Below are positions 1-12,919 of a stretch of DNA of 64,000 nt, piece after piece. The notes beneath the pieces are model-generated. The model ran no database searches and was not told the DNA's origin. It was given only the letters and a program-made list of their open reading frames with translations. The translations under genes were made by a program, and so were the position numbers. The DNA is from Seriola aureovittata (Eukaryota; Chordata; Actinopteri; Carangiformes; Carangidae): NCBI RefSeq assembly GCF_021018895.1, contig NC_079386.1, positions 12,827,835 through 12,891,834 on the forward strand, given 5' to 3'. Numbering within the stretch: the first letter of the stretch is position 1; each line of letters begins with the position of its first letter.

Positions 1-167
1 TGACTCATCTGCCTCTTTTAAAGGTAAAATATCAACTCTGGATTACTGACTCTAAAACAATCGTACAATTAGTGTATTTAATGAAACTGGCAACTTAGCT
101 GGTAAACTGGGACAATTTCCCAAAGAATAAGTTCAACCATTCAACATGAAGGGAATGTTTACTGTAC

Positions 168-622
168 CTTTTTTGATGCACAATATCTTTGTGATATCCA
201 GTGTGTTTGTTTTGCCTGTCCTCAGTTTATCAAACAATCTTTTAAGACGACGATCCATACAATCATTGTCACAGCTGTAGCTGGAAGTGAACACATGGGG
301 GCCATGAGTGATACAGAAGTGCGCTGTAATCTTTACTGAGTTGAAATAAAGGTAAACATTATATATGGTTGAGATTTTGTAACAAACCTTTCCACAGCCT
401 CTCTGAAGTCTTTGGTCATGAACAGCACCTGCAGCACACTGTTCAAGTAACACGTTGCTCCTTGGTTCAACAAGCCATGGTACTTTGCAAGATGTCTACC
501 TGTTGGTAGCACGTATTTAATAATGAATATGAATTGCAGAGTGTCTTAATACTGTCGCTGTTGATGATAAACTGAGCGAACAGCGCGAATATCTCACCCC
601 CTTTCTGACGGGAGGAACTCAT
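168..622 (-). CDS. usp-A: USP-family deubiquitinase, 5' part only (runs off left edge)
   Basis: This is the N-terminal part of a compact ubiquitin-specific protease (peptidase C19). Three coding exons are visible: 598-622 (ATG at 622-620), 388-499 and 168-280. Phases agree (25, 112, 113 nt) and match the exon structure of the downstream paralogues. The second exon holds the Cys box [10 protein letters not shown] with the catalytic Cys, followed by the conserved [16 protein letters not shown] stretch. The third exon is the linker helix before the QRDAAEFF box. The His box and zinc ribbon would lie left of the window, so activity cannot be judged. A possible 5'UTR exon ends with a donor near 750. 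The start is the only ATG whose exon joins the Cys-box exon in frame. An ISRE-type site lies about 230 bp upstream. Confidence 0.8.
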
Positions 623-847
623 TTCGATCCCTTTAATTTTCAGTACACGTAGAGATCCTCCACTGAAACAGATGCTCTAAAGATATACACAGTGGATCAG
701 AAGAGGACATATGCAAAAGCAGGACAGACGGAAAAAGATTATGTGCTTACCTTCACAATTGGAAAGTTATGTTTGCATTGTTGTATTGGATAAGTAACGG
801 CAAACAATGAACAGGCTGTCTGCTTTGAAAGTAAACGTCGAGAGAAC

Positions 848-857
848 TTTCTTTTTC
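848..857 (-). promoter_or_regulatory. ISRE/IRF-type element upstream of usp-A
   Basis: On the minus strand this reads GAAAAAGAAA, matching the GAAANNGAAA core bound by IRF/ISGF3 factors. It lies about 230 bp 5' of the usp-A ATG. A second match, TTTCATTTTC, is at 1048-1057. The same site occurs in both arms of the inverted repeat (2533-2542 and 17223-17232). Confidence 0.5.
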
Positions 858-887
858 GCTTGATGCCACGCCCACTGATGACGCATG

Positions 888-2730
888 TCAGCACGTCAGC
901 CCTAAATGTTCAGATAGGGGATAGAAAATATGATTTCACTACACCTGGAAAGATGTAAGCTGAAAACATTTATTTTTCTTTGTGTGTCTAATTCTTTGGC
1001 GAAAACATCACTGACAGAATAAACTGTTTAAACTATTAAAGGGTTACTTTCATTTTCACTTTACGCTACAGTTATGAATTAACTAGAGTTATGAATTAAG
1101 TAGAACAAGAAGAACAAGACTGGTAAACGTAGTCTCCTGGTGCTTCATGCTGTTGATACCATGAATGCAGCACTGATGTGAATCACAGCACATTAACTGC
1201 AGTGCATTTTAATGTAGCCTACATATTCAACTATAACTACGTCCAACATCAAAACATTTCAGATCTTGCCTAGACAAAAAGAAAGTTTTGATTCTGCGTC
1301 ATCAGGAGGATGTTTCAGAAGAAACTAACTTGTGACAGTTTGTCACCTAATATTCCCAACATCTATGGCGTCTGATCACGACAGTGCTAGCTATGATGAC
1401 CAGCTCTTCCACATGTGACAACTCAGACATGCACCACTTTTTGAATTCATAACAATCTGTGAATTTATGGTGGCATACCAAAAATATGGAACAATCATGG
1501 CAAATCATCTGGAAAGGCAAACTCAAAACAAAGAATTGTGAACAAATTAAGATATATTTGACCCCTCTAGTTGAAATCTAACTTAAGAACCATAGAATTA
1601 AAACAGTGTTATGCCCCAGTCTAGGGGGGCCCTAGGACACAGCATGAATTAGCCCCATCTTCCCAAAGTCCCAAGTAGCCACCACAAAGATTAGTTGAAT
1701 ATAAAGAAAATGATTTATTAACATAAAAGTTTCTTTTGAACATATAGGAAAAAAATATTCAGGTTAGGCTTCAGGGTGGACTAAGGCCAACATAAACATA
1801 ATCCCTCTGTCTTGAAAATAAACAACTAAGCTCACCAAGGGAAAACAAATAACAATCAACTCACCTCCCTGACTAAATAAACAGGAAAAAAACCAGAGAA
1901 ACAAAACTGGCAGCCCACCCTTACTACTCAATGAAACAAAGAAACTACACAAAACTGAATTGCTGCAACGGTGTGGCCAGTTGGGAGAAGAGGAAAACGA
2001 GAGGGAGCCGGCGGCCATCTTGGCTCTTTATGTACCAGGTGATCGGGGGTTGCAGCCAATCACCAACCAGGGTGCAGAGCCTTTCCCCAATGACGGCGCG
2101 GCTGTGGCACACACCTATTTGCATACAAATGAAAAAAACAGGAACACAGGGCACACACACACATATACAACAAACCACCTACAATAATATGACCGCAGTC
2201 GTAACAACAGATATAGTTTTTTGGGGGAAACCACACCCAACTGCAGTCATGTGAATTCCTGTAAATGTGTGGCATTAATTGAAAGTGAGTGAGATTTCAG
2301 TGAACTGTAAACAGCACAGCCAATCAAGTTTCTGTTTCATGCAGGGCTTGAGTCGTTGGGCAAAGGTTCTCAGAAATTCTCTGCCTGGTGTTTGTGTCAG
2401 TGGCACAGTTGTGTCTTAAAGACGTGTTTCCTGTAAGATGAGATATGGTACAAAGTGTACTTTCAAAGTATAAATGATCTTATTTCCTGTGAAAACAAAC
2501 CAGGAGAAAAAAAAAAAAGTGTCAATACCTACTTTCTTTTTCGCTTGATGCCACACCTGCTGATATGAAGCATTCAAAGTTTTTCTGAAAGTCTGGAACA
2601 ATTTGTAAATATAAATTACTAACACCATAATAAATTCTGCCTGCAAAAGGGTATTTGTGTTTATCTATTATAAGACCACAGTCAACAAAAAAACAGCTTT
2701 TTCTGTTATATCTTGTTTATGTAAACCCGT
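888..2730. repeat. Left arm of a broken inverted repeat
   Basis: Two blocks here, about 888-985 and 2225-2730, are reverse complements of sequence at 16960-17700. Shared landmarks include a run around AAGCGAAAAAGAAAGTA, the segment near ACAGCACAGCCAATCAAG, and the stretch with GTTTATGTAAACCCGTGTAA. About 1.2 kb of unrelated sequence (990-2220) separates the two blocks on this side. The arms flank usp-B, rbr-1 and ubl. Confidence 0.75.
990..2220. other. Spacer without a recognisable gene; probable mobile-element debris
   Basis: Only short open frames occur, on both strands, with no conserved motif. The block interrupts the left inverted-repeat arm, which suggests an insertion, possibly of a transposable element. 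No terminal repeats or family could be identified. Confidence 0.4.
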
Positions 2731-2873
2731 GTAATTATTTAAGCACATCATACACACTGTATGAGTGTCTTGTGAAGAGAAAGAGCAGCCATTGGAGTGA
2801 CTGTCTCCATCTGCTTCAGTGTCCCTTTGAGGCAACGACTCTTTGACCATCTGTCCATTTCTTCTAAACTATA

Positions 2874-5800
2874 TCAGTATAGCTCTCCTTTAATACCATC
2901 ACCATTTAAGCGCTTCAAGTTTTCCCTTACGCTGCAACTTTCATCCTTCAGTTGATGATGAGGAACAAGAGCCTCTCCTCTCTCTGCCTCATCACATCTT
3001 CCTTCAGCCTTGACATCAGAATATGCGAAGTCAGCTTTCTGGTCGACTTCATCAGTTTGTCCGCTCACTTTGAAGAGTAAGAGGGGAGCTTATGAACTTA
3101 ACCTGCTATTAAGTAAAGCACTGATTCAAAACCTTAACATATGTAACTACAGTGTAACAAAAATAAATCTATTAAGGTATCAGTAAATGTGGTACATTTG
3201 CAAACTTACCCTTCCTGTACATGAGAAGGTATGCTGTATGGGACCTGGTTTTCAGAGGAAAAACACATAATCAAAAAGTGGGGTACATAAACCCCAGCTG
3301 CATCGCTACAGACTGTACAGCTTCACTAAAAATGCCCCAGTTCTGGTTGTTAGCAAAGGGTTCAGTATGCTCGAAACATTGTTGTTTGACCACCTGATCT
3401 TTCTCCAAGAATTGTGTGTTTTGTGTGTCTTTGTGAGTAAATGAGTAAAAAGGAGGAGAAGAGCACATACTTTTAGATTTTCTATCCTTGAATTAATCCA
3501 TGGTTTCGTTCTCTAAAGGTCTAAAGGTCTACAGCTAAGCTAGTGGCTCTGTGAGGCTGTACTTGAGCACAGCAGTTCTTTGAGCTAAATGCTAACATCA
3601 GTATTCTAACCTGCTCACAATGACACATGTATGATGTTTACCACATTAACCATCTTAGATTAGAATGTTAACATTTGCTGATTAGCACTTCGCACATGGA
3701 GAATATCATTAGTTTTGCAGGTATTTGGTCATAAACCAGAGTATTGGACAAATGAAACATTTTGACCTGAAGATATCGCTAGATGGAAAAAGCCGGTCTC
3801 ACAAAATCATTACACAAATGAACATCATAGCAATCCATCTTAAATTTGTCGAGATATTTATGTAAGGACCAAAAAGATGGATTGGCTGTCCAACTGAATT
3901 ATTAACAAAAAGAGAGCTTGAGAGAAAAGATGTACCTTCACACCTTTACACAACTGGTAAATTGCTATGTAAAGTGGGAGTAAACAGGAATTGTTGGACA
4001 GTCTGCTCCAGCAAATGATAGAAATCACTGGACGCAAATCCTCCAGTCTAACTTTGGAAAGGTTAGGGGGGGTTTACGATGCTGTGAGTTTATCTGACAA
4101 GCAGATCCTCTGAAGCATATTAAGGCCCTAATAAAGTACATATGAAGCTTTCTCAATGACACCATGACCACTAAAGAAATGGCACTCAATAACATAAGGG
4201 CAACCATTTACCTCACAGAGGTGTTTCCAGCCCCAAATAGAGGTTGTTTGACCTGTAGAGATGAAAAATAATAGTGTTGTTAAACTTGATTAGTGACATT
4301 TGACTGGATATAGAAAAAAAATAAGCCTCCTCACCCTCTTAACAATGGCATCATTGAAGTGATACCACTCCCCAGTTTCAAAAGACTTGATTTCTGCAGT
4401 ATAATGACCTCCTCTGAGGTTACCAAAGTGGTTGACTAAAGCATAGAGGTCATAGGTGCATTGCTGAAGAAAGGGAAGTAGAACAAATTCAAAATATTTT
4501 AGAAATGTGAAATTAAAATAATTTGCTGCTGGAAAATATAAAAACATACCTCCATGTGCAAAGTTTGGGGGACATCCACTTTGCAGTGAAGCTTGATATA
4601 ACACTTATGATTGTGGTCAAAACTGAATCTCTTCAGCAGGAGGGTCAGAATCTGTGGATTAAGTGTCATCTCACAGCCCTAAACCACATAATGAAAAGAT
4701 GTTTTGGGGTTAACATACAGTGTAAAAATACTGATTTTATGAGGCGACTTCAGTTTCAGGATGTTCATCCAACGTTGCTTTATATTGGAAGGATATATTG
4801 CGAACAGTAATTATGATACTAGACAACATCTGGAAAGATCAGAAAAGTTTATTGTAGCTGAGATTTGGTAAGGAAAGAGTTGCTGCAAGTGCATTTAATT
4901 ATTGCTTCTAATACCTTAATACCACTTGTGTACCTTTATGCCCATTTCCTACACAATAATGCCAGTACTTTATGAATATATATGAGAACTATGATTTAAT
5001 ATTATTTTTATGTAGCTAATTTTTAATTCTATTTAGTTTTTATTTAATCACTTACTGTAAGTAAATAGAATTACTGTTACTGTTTACAGTTAGGCCCGGT
5101 GGTAAATAAGATATGCTTATTAATAATGTTTTAGGTGTGCTTTTGTCACTTAGTAGAAAACATAAAACAGTATGAACAGGAAGTAGCAACAAAGTTACTC
5201 CTTGTCACTAAAGACGTCAAAAGATCTAATTTATTACTCACAATGTCTGCATCTTGCTTTTTATTGCAGCAGTCACAATAAATCTTGTTGTCACCGCAGA
5301 TTCTTTTTCCTTTAAAGTATGCCCTCAACTCGGTCACCTGTAAGCAGAGTATCTTATTTAATAATTAAAGTTCTTCTTTTCTCCCTTGAAGAAAAACTAC
5401 ATTAAAAAAAGTACAGTACCACACTGTACGTTTGACGATCCAAATAGTTCACAGTAAGTGGCAAAATCCAAAAACAGCTCCTGGAGTTGTTCCTCTTCTC
5501 ACACGCGACACATGTGGTTTTATGATTCAGCTCTCCCTTGAAAATCTACATACAAAAGTACAGCAGAGGCTCAGTTAGTGCTGTATCAAATACATAATTG
5601 TTACTTTACAGATTAAGATTCTATGTACAATAGTGTTTAAAATTTGAGCTTAAACAATTAGTCAATTAATGATTTACTATTAAAGTCCATAATCAGAAAC
5701 TTATCAGTGACTGTTTTGATAACTAATTAATCATTAAAGTCATTTTTCAAGTAAAAGTGACAAACAGTTTCACAGTTTTAGCTTTTCAATTAAGGGATTG

Positions 5801-8242
5801 GTCAAGAACATGCCAAAAACAATTATTAGTTGCAGCACGAAATCAAATTTCTCCACTACAACCAAATACAAGACTAGTATGCTGCTTAAATATTAACGCA
5901 CAAGTAATAATAATCTAATTATATTATATAGAAGTATATGTAATATGTCATAAAAAATACTATAGATACTCACTGGGGTAATTTCTTTGAGTTTTTCTAC
6001 TTTCAAGTCTTTAGCAGTTGAGCTAACCCCAGCACATGCATTGATGTTCTTATACGTCAGTGTTGATTAATGCACACTGTCCCCTATAAATAAATAAATA
6101 AATACTGTAAATAAATGTGCTTCTACCTTGGATGCCTCTATGCTGCTTAAATGCAGGATCTTCTCAAAATACTCAGCAGCATCACATTGCCTGTGTACTG
6201 AAAGTAGGGTTAAGTTAGATTTTTCTGTCAGATAACATCATTCATATCAACTATATATTGCCTCATAGAGTCAGTACCAGGTTCAAGAGTCTGTAGGATT
6301 TTAACACATAAGCACCCACAGCTGCAGTTAAATGTCTCAAATCCAAACTTACCATCTGTGATCCCAAGATTTGTTGTAAAGCTATATGTTCTAGCCAAAC
6401 GTCTCTCTAACTCATCAAACAGTTTTCCCAGGCGTGAGTCAATGGTTGTTGAATCTTCACTGCAGCATCTGTGGCACAGTGAGAAGTACAAGCAACTTTA
6501 TTAACCAATGAAAAAAGTCACATTATTTAACATGGTTTAGAACAACAGTCTGTGCACTGGAGTGATTTCATATCCTATCATGCAGTCCTTTCTGACAAAT
6601 GCGTTTTGAAGGAATAGATCGACATTTTGGTAAAAAAAAAAACCACTAATTCAATTTCTTTGTGAGAGTCTTTGGCGGTTAGACCCCATTGTGATGTCAT
6701 CATGTGTGATAGGCAGGTGAGGCTGTGTGGAATATTGGAAACTATATAACTTTAATAATAACTATAATACAGGAAGAATGACAGATGAGCGAGATATATC
6801 GATCATTATCTTACTGCAGTAGAGGACTTCCAGTGAAATAGTTAACAAAGAGGTTACATAGAGTAATACATGCTGAAAGGAGTATGTAATGTTTACATAA
6901 ATTATAAGATAATTCATGAAAGAGGTCGCGTTAGCATTAAGCGAAGATGACGTTGCTATAGGCCTGAACTAAATTATGTGAGGTGGTAATTCTAGAAAAA
7001 TGTGAAAATTAAAGATGTGGTAGAATGCCAGACAAGTTCAAAATGTGCAACATGAAAGAATTACAAATTCTGTTAGGGTACATATGTGATACCAAACATG
7101 GCTGCTCCTGCATTGGGTTGGGAATCAATATTAAGTGCCTGAAATATCATTTTAAAGAGCGCAGACCAGTAAGTTCCCAGAGCAGGACATGACCAAAACA
7201 TATGGGTTAAGTTGGCAGAGGCATTTCAACACCTGTCACAACTTGATTCTTCATAATGATATATTTTAGCTAGTCTTACTTTGGATGAATGAGCTCAGTA
7301 TAGAACTTTGAATAGTATTATGTTTAGTTTTGCACAAGAAATACTTTCCTTCACTCTCTGCAGAGCACAGTTCCAGATGTTCTCTCCCATGTCATCTCAT
7401 AACTTGACCACCCAGTCTGCCCTAATCTTTATGAGGGTTATATTTTTAAGAGGAGCAATGCAATTATTTATTCTTGAAATAAATCTCTAGCAGAAGCAGC
7501 CATTTTAAATCTATATCTCGTTTGTTTCATCTGTCACCATTTTACAGAGGGTTATGTGCCAGACAGTTTCTTGTCTGAAACCAGTAACTTCCTGTAGTCT
7601 TCACTGGTTGCCTGGCAACCAATCCCCACAGACAAACTGTGCAAAATCCCCAGCAACACCAGAATACAGTGGCGTGCAGTGACTTTCATAGATAGGCAAG
7701 CAGACAACTGCCACCCTGTTGTTCTGAGATCAGATGTAAGGAGATTTCGCTTCCACTTCAAGATCATTCTAATTGATGTCTATTTTTAGCTTTAACTTGG
7801 CGAGCACTGCTTGCCTTGCTTGCCCTGATGGCACACCACTGCCACGATATGACTTTTTTTACAATTAGATTTTTGTTTATTAATGACCTTTAATGGTCTT
7901 GGTAGGTGGATTTTGTTACCTCAGTACAGAGCCAGGCTAATTGTTTCTCCGTGTCCAGTCATTATAACTAGCTTGTGGCTATTATTTCATATTTAGTACA
8001 TAGACATCATTATCAATCTTCTCAACTTTCCCCCAAATGTAAAACTATTCCGTTAATATACTGAAAAGAGCTAACGAAACAGTTGTTCTGATTTTCATTT
8101 GGTCTGACCTGTCTAAAAATATAAAGACAAGCTGGAGTAACAAACCGTTTTATTGCCGCCCGGAAGTCCTCAGTCATAAAAAGCACCTGAAGCACGCTGT
8201 TCAAATAGCATGTTAGACCTGGACTATTCAGGCCATGGTAAT
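2874..8242 (-). CDS. usp-B: compact USP-family deubiquitinase, first exon not resolved
   Basis: Ten coding exons (8146-8242, 6353-6468, 6127-6197, 5420-5545, 5242-5337, 4550-4678, 4335-4463, 4212-4252, a 5-nt microexon 3210-3214, 2874-3067) join in one frame giving 334 residues after the first exon. Order of elements: Cys box ([11 protein letters not shown]), the QCDAAEYF box, a split CxxC...CxxC zinc ribbon (CVAC, CDCC), the His box RGGHYTA and WYHFND, which carries the USP2-type catalytic Asn. It is the most divergent paralogue. The tail is short and charged, unlike usp-C or usp-D. The start is unclear: a phase-compatible upstream segment (9972-10017) has no ATG and overlaps an ISRE, and an ATG-containing candidate exon at 8356-8439 is out of phase. 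It is probably functional if a start exon exists upstream. Confidence 0.8.
3490..3900. repeat. Teleost interspersed repeat between usp-B terminal exons
   Basis: The segment has the wording of a widespread non-autonomous fish repeat (variants of GCTAACATCAGTATGCTAAC, ATTAGTTTTGCAGGTATTTG and AGCAATCCAT). It carries no coding potential. Family assignment is from memory of its composition, not a search. Confidence 0.45.
5640..5850. repeat. AT-rich teleost repeat in usp-B intron
   Basis: Runs of ATTAGTCAATTAATGA-like sequence followed by AAAGTGACAAACAGTTTCACAG resemble a common fish element; a related copy is at about 59770-60130 in the lrp10 5'UTR intron. Other usp-B introns (6469-8145, 8243-9970) hold no other gene. 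Confidence 0.4.
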
Positions 8243-9069
8243 CTAAACACAAAACAGTGAAAGTGAAGTGTAAGAATTACTGGTACATTATGATAAATCT
8301 TAGAAAATCTTTAAGCCACATGCTTATGGCAAGCATCATCATTTTTGTCACTTACCTGAGATGGTTGTCTAGTTTCTCTCTGAACATTTGTACACGGGCA
8401 GGATACATAGTGATGTCCTTTGAATGAGAGTGTTGACATTTTTAGTTTACTGAATTTATATGATTTAACCTGTCAAAACACATTAGATACAGCAGAAGTT
8501 AAGTTACAAACAAACATTTACAAAAGTTTTTTTATTAGCAACTGAATTGCCTGCAGAAGGACAAATATCAAGTCAATTGCATATGGAATATCTGAAGAGA
8601 CCTAATTTTACACTAAAAAAGACATACACATATCCAAATTACCATTATTATATGTTTGTATCTAGAATTTAACAGCAAAAATGAGTCCTGGCTGTATGGT
8701 ACATCACAGATGTAAAGTGAAGTGAAGTGGAATAGGATAGTTCGGGTTATTTGACATGTGGTTGCATGAGGTAGTCATGCACAGTCAGTGTGTTCCCTGC
8801 ACTAGACTGAGATCAGCGCGCTGCCAGTTAGGAGAGATGGCCAGGAGTACTGGCACACTGGTGGACCTTTAAAACAAAAAAAAACAATCCAATATCCGTT
8901 GAAATGTACGCTTCATGTGGTGCATGACTGCATGACTAGCTCATACAACCCCACGTGAAATAACCCGAGCTATACGTTTAATGTACATGACAATACTAAT
9001 GATACTTGTAATCTAGTTTTGATTCTCCGTTCACTGCATCAGTTTACATGTAGAATATACTTTAAAACC

Positions 9070-9260
9070 AATGGTGGAAAGTAACTAAGTACATTTACGT
9101 CCCTACTGTACTTAAAGTTTTACAGTTTTTACAGATACTTGTACTTTACTTGTATTTTGTATTTTATATTATGCTATTCTATAATTCTAGTCCACTTCAT
9201 TACAGAGGGAAATATTGTACTCCACTACATTTATTTGACAACTATAGGCAATGGTTACTT
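9070..9260. repeat. Teleost interspersed repeat (AAGTAACTAAGTACATTTAC type)
   Basis: The segment resembles a very common teleost repeat rich in GTACTTGTACTTTACTT and CACTACATTTATTTGACA. Related pieces occur at about 61340-61980 and 62660-62860. Confidence 0.5.
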
Positions 9261-10011
9261 TTCAGATTATGGTTTTTCATGGGTTTAAGAAAACATCTGG
9301 TCTCTGTATAAAATATTATGTACTTTTTTTTTCAAATTCAAACGATATAAAATAGTTAAAATATTCAGCACAGCCACCAGATATAACAATAAAACATTCT
9401 TACACGTTAATACATGAGTAATATTAATCCAATAATATAACACTATGGCAAGTTCCATCCTGCTGCATAACAAGTATTAATCAAAGTTTGTACTTCTACT
9501 CCTGAAAATATATGATATATTATTGAAATTATAGATTCAGGACGTTTACTTGTAATAGGAATTTTTATACTGCTGTTTACTACTTTCACTGAGGTACAAC
9601 ATCTCCAACATTTCACCACTGCTTGAAACATGTAAAATATAGTAATTGGCTGTGAAAGCTCTCTACAAAAATCACAACGGTGTTCGATTTCCATTTAAAA
9701 TGGCAACAATAGGATTAAGCTCAAATCATTTTGAGTCTAAACAAACACAGCAACTGCCGATTTGACAAACATTTGACAGGGACCAGTGAACTCAGTTGTT
9801 GTGTTTGGAAACTCACACGCCTCAAAACCACAAGCCATAAGCTACAAGAGCACGATACTAAACCCGCAGTAAAGTGCCACGTGTAGGCTACACTATAACC
9901 CTTACGGTCCGATAAGCACATGAGGTTTTGTTGTGTATTAACATGGGAGGGTAAAACACAGAAATACTCACTTTGCAGCCTGTCCCGATGATCCGGCGTG
10001 TAACTGTGAAC

Positions 10012-10021
10012 TTTCAATTTC
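10012..10021 (-). promoter_or_regulatory. ISRE/IRF-type element at the 5' end of usp-B
   Basis: On the minus strand the sequence is GAAATTGAAA, a GAAANNGAAA match. It lies immediately 5' of the segment (9972-10011) that could be the first usp-B exon, so it is placed like a proximal promoter element. Confidence 0.45.
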
Positions 10022-10057
10022 TATACCAGCGGCAGTTTGAAGGAGGAAGATAGAGCG

Positions 10058-10061
<4 letters not shown>

Positions 10062-10134
<73 letters not shown>
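10062..10134. repeat. (GA)n microsatellite
   Basis: An uninterrupted run of about 36 GA dinucleotides lies next to the ISRE of usp-B. Length polymorphism here could affect the usp-B promoter. The following stretch, 10140-10897, contains no recognisable gene. Confidence 0.95.
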
Positions 10135-10136
<2 letters not shown>

Positions 10137-10897
10137 TCGTATAATTTGAAAATATATCGTTATAACAATAAACTTTAATAAATAAATAAACAGTATTGTT
10201 ATATGAATGCCCAATTATTATCAATATCATTATTATTCGTGGTGAAAATTAAAGTATTTTGTCAGCCCCTCCCTGTTGAAGTGAAGCGGGTACAAGATAC
10301 CAGATTGTGATTTAAGAGCCAGAGGACTATCAAAACAACCTTTAAAACACTAAAGAGCAGATGCAGAACATGACTGCTGCAGTTGAAGGATACAACAGTG
10401 GAGAGGCAGAAAGAATTCACTCAAATAGTATCTTTGTACATTAACTTTAATTCAACCAGAAAGACAAGGCCTTATTAGGACAAAATTGCCTTCTCAGCAC
10501 AAAGAGGCAGTAAAGTAGTAGCTGAAAACACATAACAAAAAGGTGGTGGAATCACAATGCACTTACATTAAAGAAGCAATACACAATCAGACAATTAACA
10601 GAATGCAGTGGTGGATATGAAAGGATATATACCTAATTTCAAATGTATGAATTCATATATGCTTCATAATCATATGTTCCAATTCTCAGCCTTATAATTC
10701 AGGCAGGTTTCAGGTATGACCATCACATCTGGCTCAATTTCTAACTAACAATACAAATGCATTCTGTTTGTTTCTATGAAGAAATAAGATTCAGATCTTT
10801 AAAATCAGAGAATAATGTAAAGTACACCACTGGTGCATTACTTCAAAAAGAATGCATCAAAAGAAACTGAAGCACTTACATAGTGCTGTTTACTTTA

Positions 10898-12919
10898 TTA
10901 CTTCTTCCACACAGGTATAGAGGTCTGTCTGGGGGCAACACCACTGGAGCATGGTATGAAATGCCTACTTGTCTTCAAACACTCTACTGACAGCTTCAGG
11001 CACACAAAACAAAACTCCTTCCTACATTGGGTGCAAACAACATTTTTACATTTTGTTCTGTCATGCTCCACCAGTGAGCCACAGGTGGGACAGGCTCGGA
11101 TGGAGGGACAGCCACTGACCCCTGTCACAGACTCAAAGATGATATCTGGACAGTTTTTCAGTGTTTTCAGTGGTTCGTTGCAGCAGCCGTCATTTTCACA
11201 GCGGTCTGAGCGTGGAGCCGGACCCTTCCACTCCTTCAAACACTGCCAGCAGAACTCATAGGCCCGTCTTCTGTTTTTTGTGCACACGGCGCAGCGGACG
11301 CGCAGATTAGAGGTTTCCTTTCTCACCACAGAAGATCTGCATCCAGGACACTGTGATGTGGAAGGAGGTGAAAGACAAGAGATTTTTTTATTTCACCATT
11401 TTATTAGCAAGCAGAACAAGTTTAGTTCTCCTAAACAGCTAGTAAATGTCATAGATTCAATGAGACACTTACTGATTTGGCATCAAAGTAATCCTTAATA
11501 GCATTGGAAGCCAAGGCTTTTTCAAAGTACTCCATTTCTTCAGGTGTCAGAAGAGCCATTTTACGAACCTCTGAGTAAGGCCACTCAACATCACAACCAC
11601 TTTGGCCACATGTGAATCTGCTTTTACCCTTTATTAAAATATGGAAAAGTAAATTATTCATTAGTAGCCTAGTAGTTGGAAACGAGCCACCAAACACTAT
11701 AGGCTACACATTTTTAAGACTTTACAGTGACAGCCACTCTCTAGGACTGCAATCAGCCAACATCACAAATCATCCATCTCAAACATAGAATTATAAAATG
11801 AAGGTCATACCATTCATTAGGAACAGCCTACCTCATCCAGTAACCTGCGGCACCAGTTGGTCAGAGACATTGGAGTGACAGCGTGACCACAGGACATCAG
11901 AGCTCTGCGAGACTTGAAACCTTCACACAGAACTGAGGAAAAACACGAAGAAATTGTCGCACAAAAACAAAAACCATGTTATACACTGTAAAAGGTCATA
12001 CCTATGCTGACTTGAATTACATTAGTGTAGTTTACTTATTTCTCACTATCCTGTTGATTCAACTCGTGTAATGTGGGTAATGTACTGTTTTTGCCTGAAG
12101 AAGGTATAAAACTAAGGTCACGTAAGTAAACTGGACTTGTAACTTTGTGTTCCTGGAGTTTTTATTCGGGATAAGTGGATGGAGTTTCCCAGCATGCTCT
12201 TGGGTAATGTGTTTGCAGGCATAAATTGAGTGGATTGTGTTCTGGATGTTAACTGTGCATGGTGATTGGTATTACTGTTCTTGACAATTACTCTACTTTC
12301 TAGTAGCTTCCCTGGAGGCGCACCTGCTTTTAATGTAATAAACAGCTACAGTTTATAATAAAATTACTTTATTGCAATCAACTTGTTTCATTGAATACTT
12401 CCATTTGTTACTTCATACATTGATCCTTGCTTAAAATGCTCAAAATTGTATCTTCTTATATATAAAAATAAGTAAACCTGTCAATCTTTGATGTGCTCAC
12501 TTGATTTATCCAAGGTGAGTTTTTTAGTTTCCTAAACTATACTGAGTAAACACAACTTTCCATACAAGTCAGACTAACTTGTTTTACTTAAGTTGCTACC
12601 ACTTAACAGCACGTTAACTTTAGTTGTCATTTTAAGCTGCACAATTACATTTTAAGTAAACTTAGCATGTATATGAAGTCACCATAATTTAAAACTAATA
12701 GTTATATTTGCTTAATTTCTTCAAGGCAATCGGTTTCCTAGATTTTTTAGTAAGATTAATTCGTCACATGTTACAGTGAATGAAAAATACACAATATAAT
12801 CCACATACGGACGGAAAAATCTAAAACTGGGGTTACTTACTGTCAAGTTCATCATCTCTGTCCACAAATCTAAGTGTCGAGTCTCGAGGGTCATAACACT
12901 TCTCCTGCTTAGCTGACAT
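10898..12919 (-). CDS. rbr-1: RBR-type (RING-BRcat-RING2) E3 ubiquitin ligase-like protein
   Basis: Four exons (12841-12919, 11832-11932, 11473-11628, 10898-11350) give 262 residues in one frame. Residues 28-75 form a degenerate RING1-like segment around SCGHAVTP and WCRRLLDE. BRcat follows from Cys113 (CPGC, CAVC, CWQC, CENDGCC). RING2 begins at Cys199 (CPTCGS), and its Cys213 (TKCKN) sits where RBR ligases carry the thioester-forming Cys. After the last zinc ligands there is a short tail ending VWKK. RBR ligases take ubiquitin or a ubiquitin-like protein from an E2 onto this Cys before transfer. At 262 aa it is short, with no extra recognition domain. It sits head to head with ubl about 1.2 kb away. 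Substrate and modifier are unknown. Confidence 0.85.
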
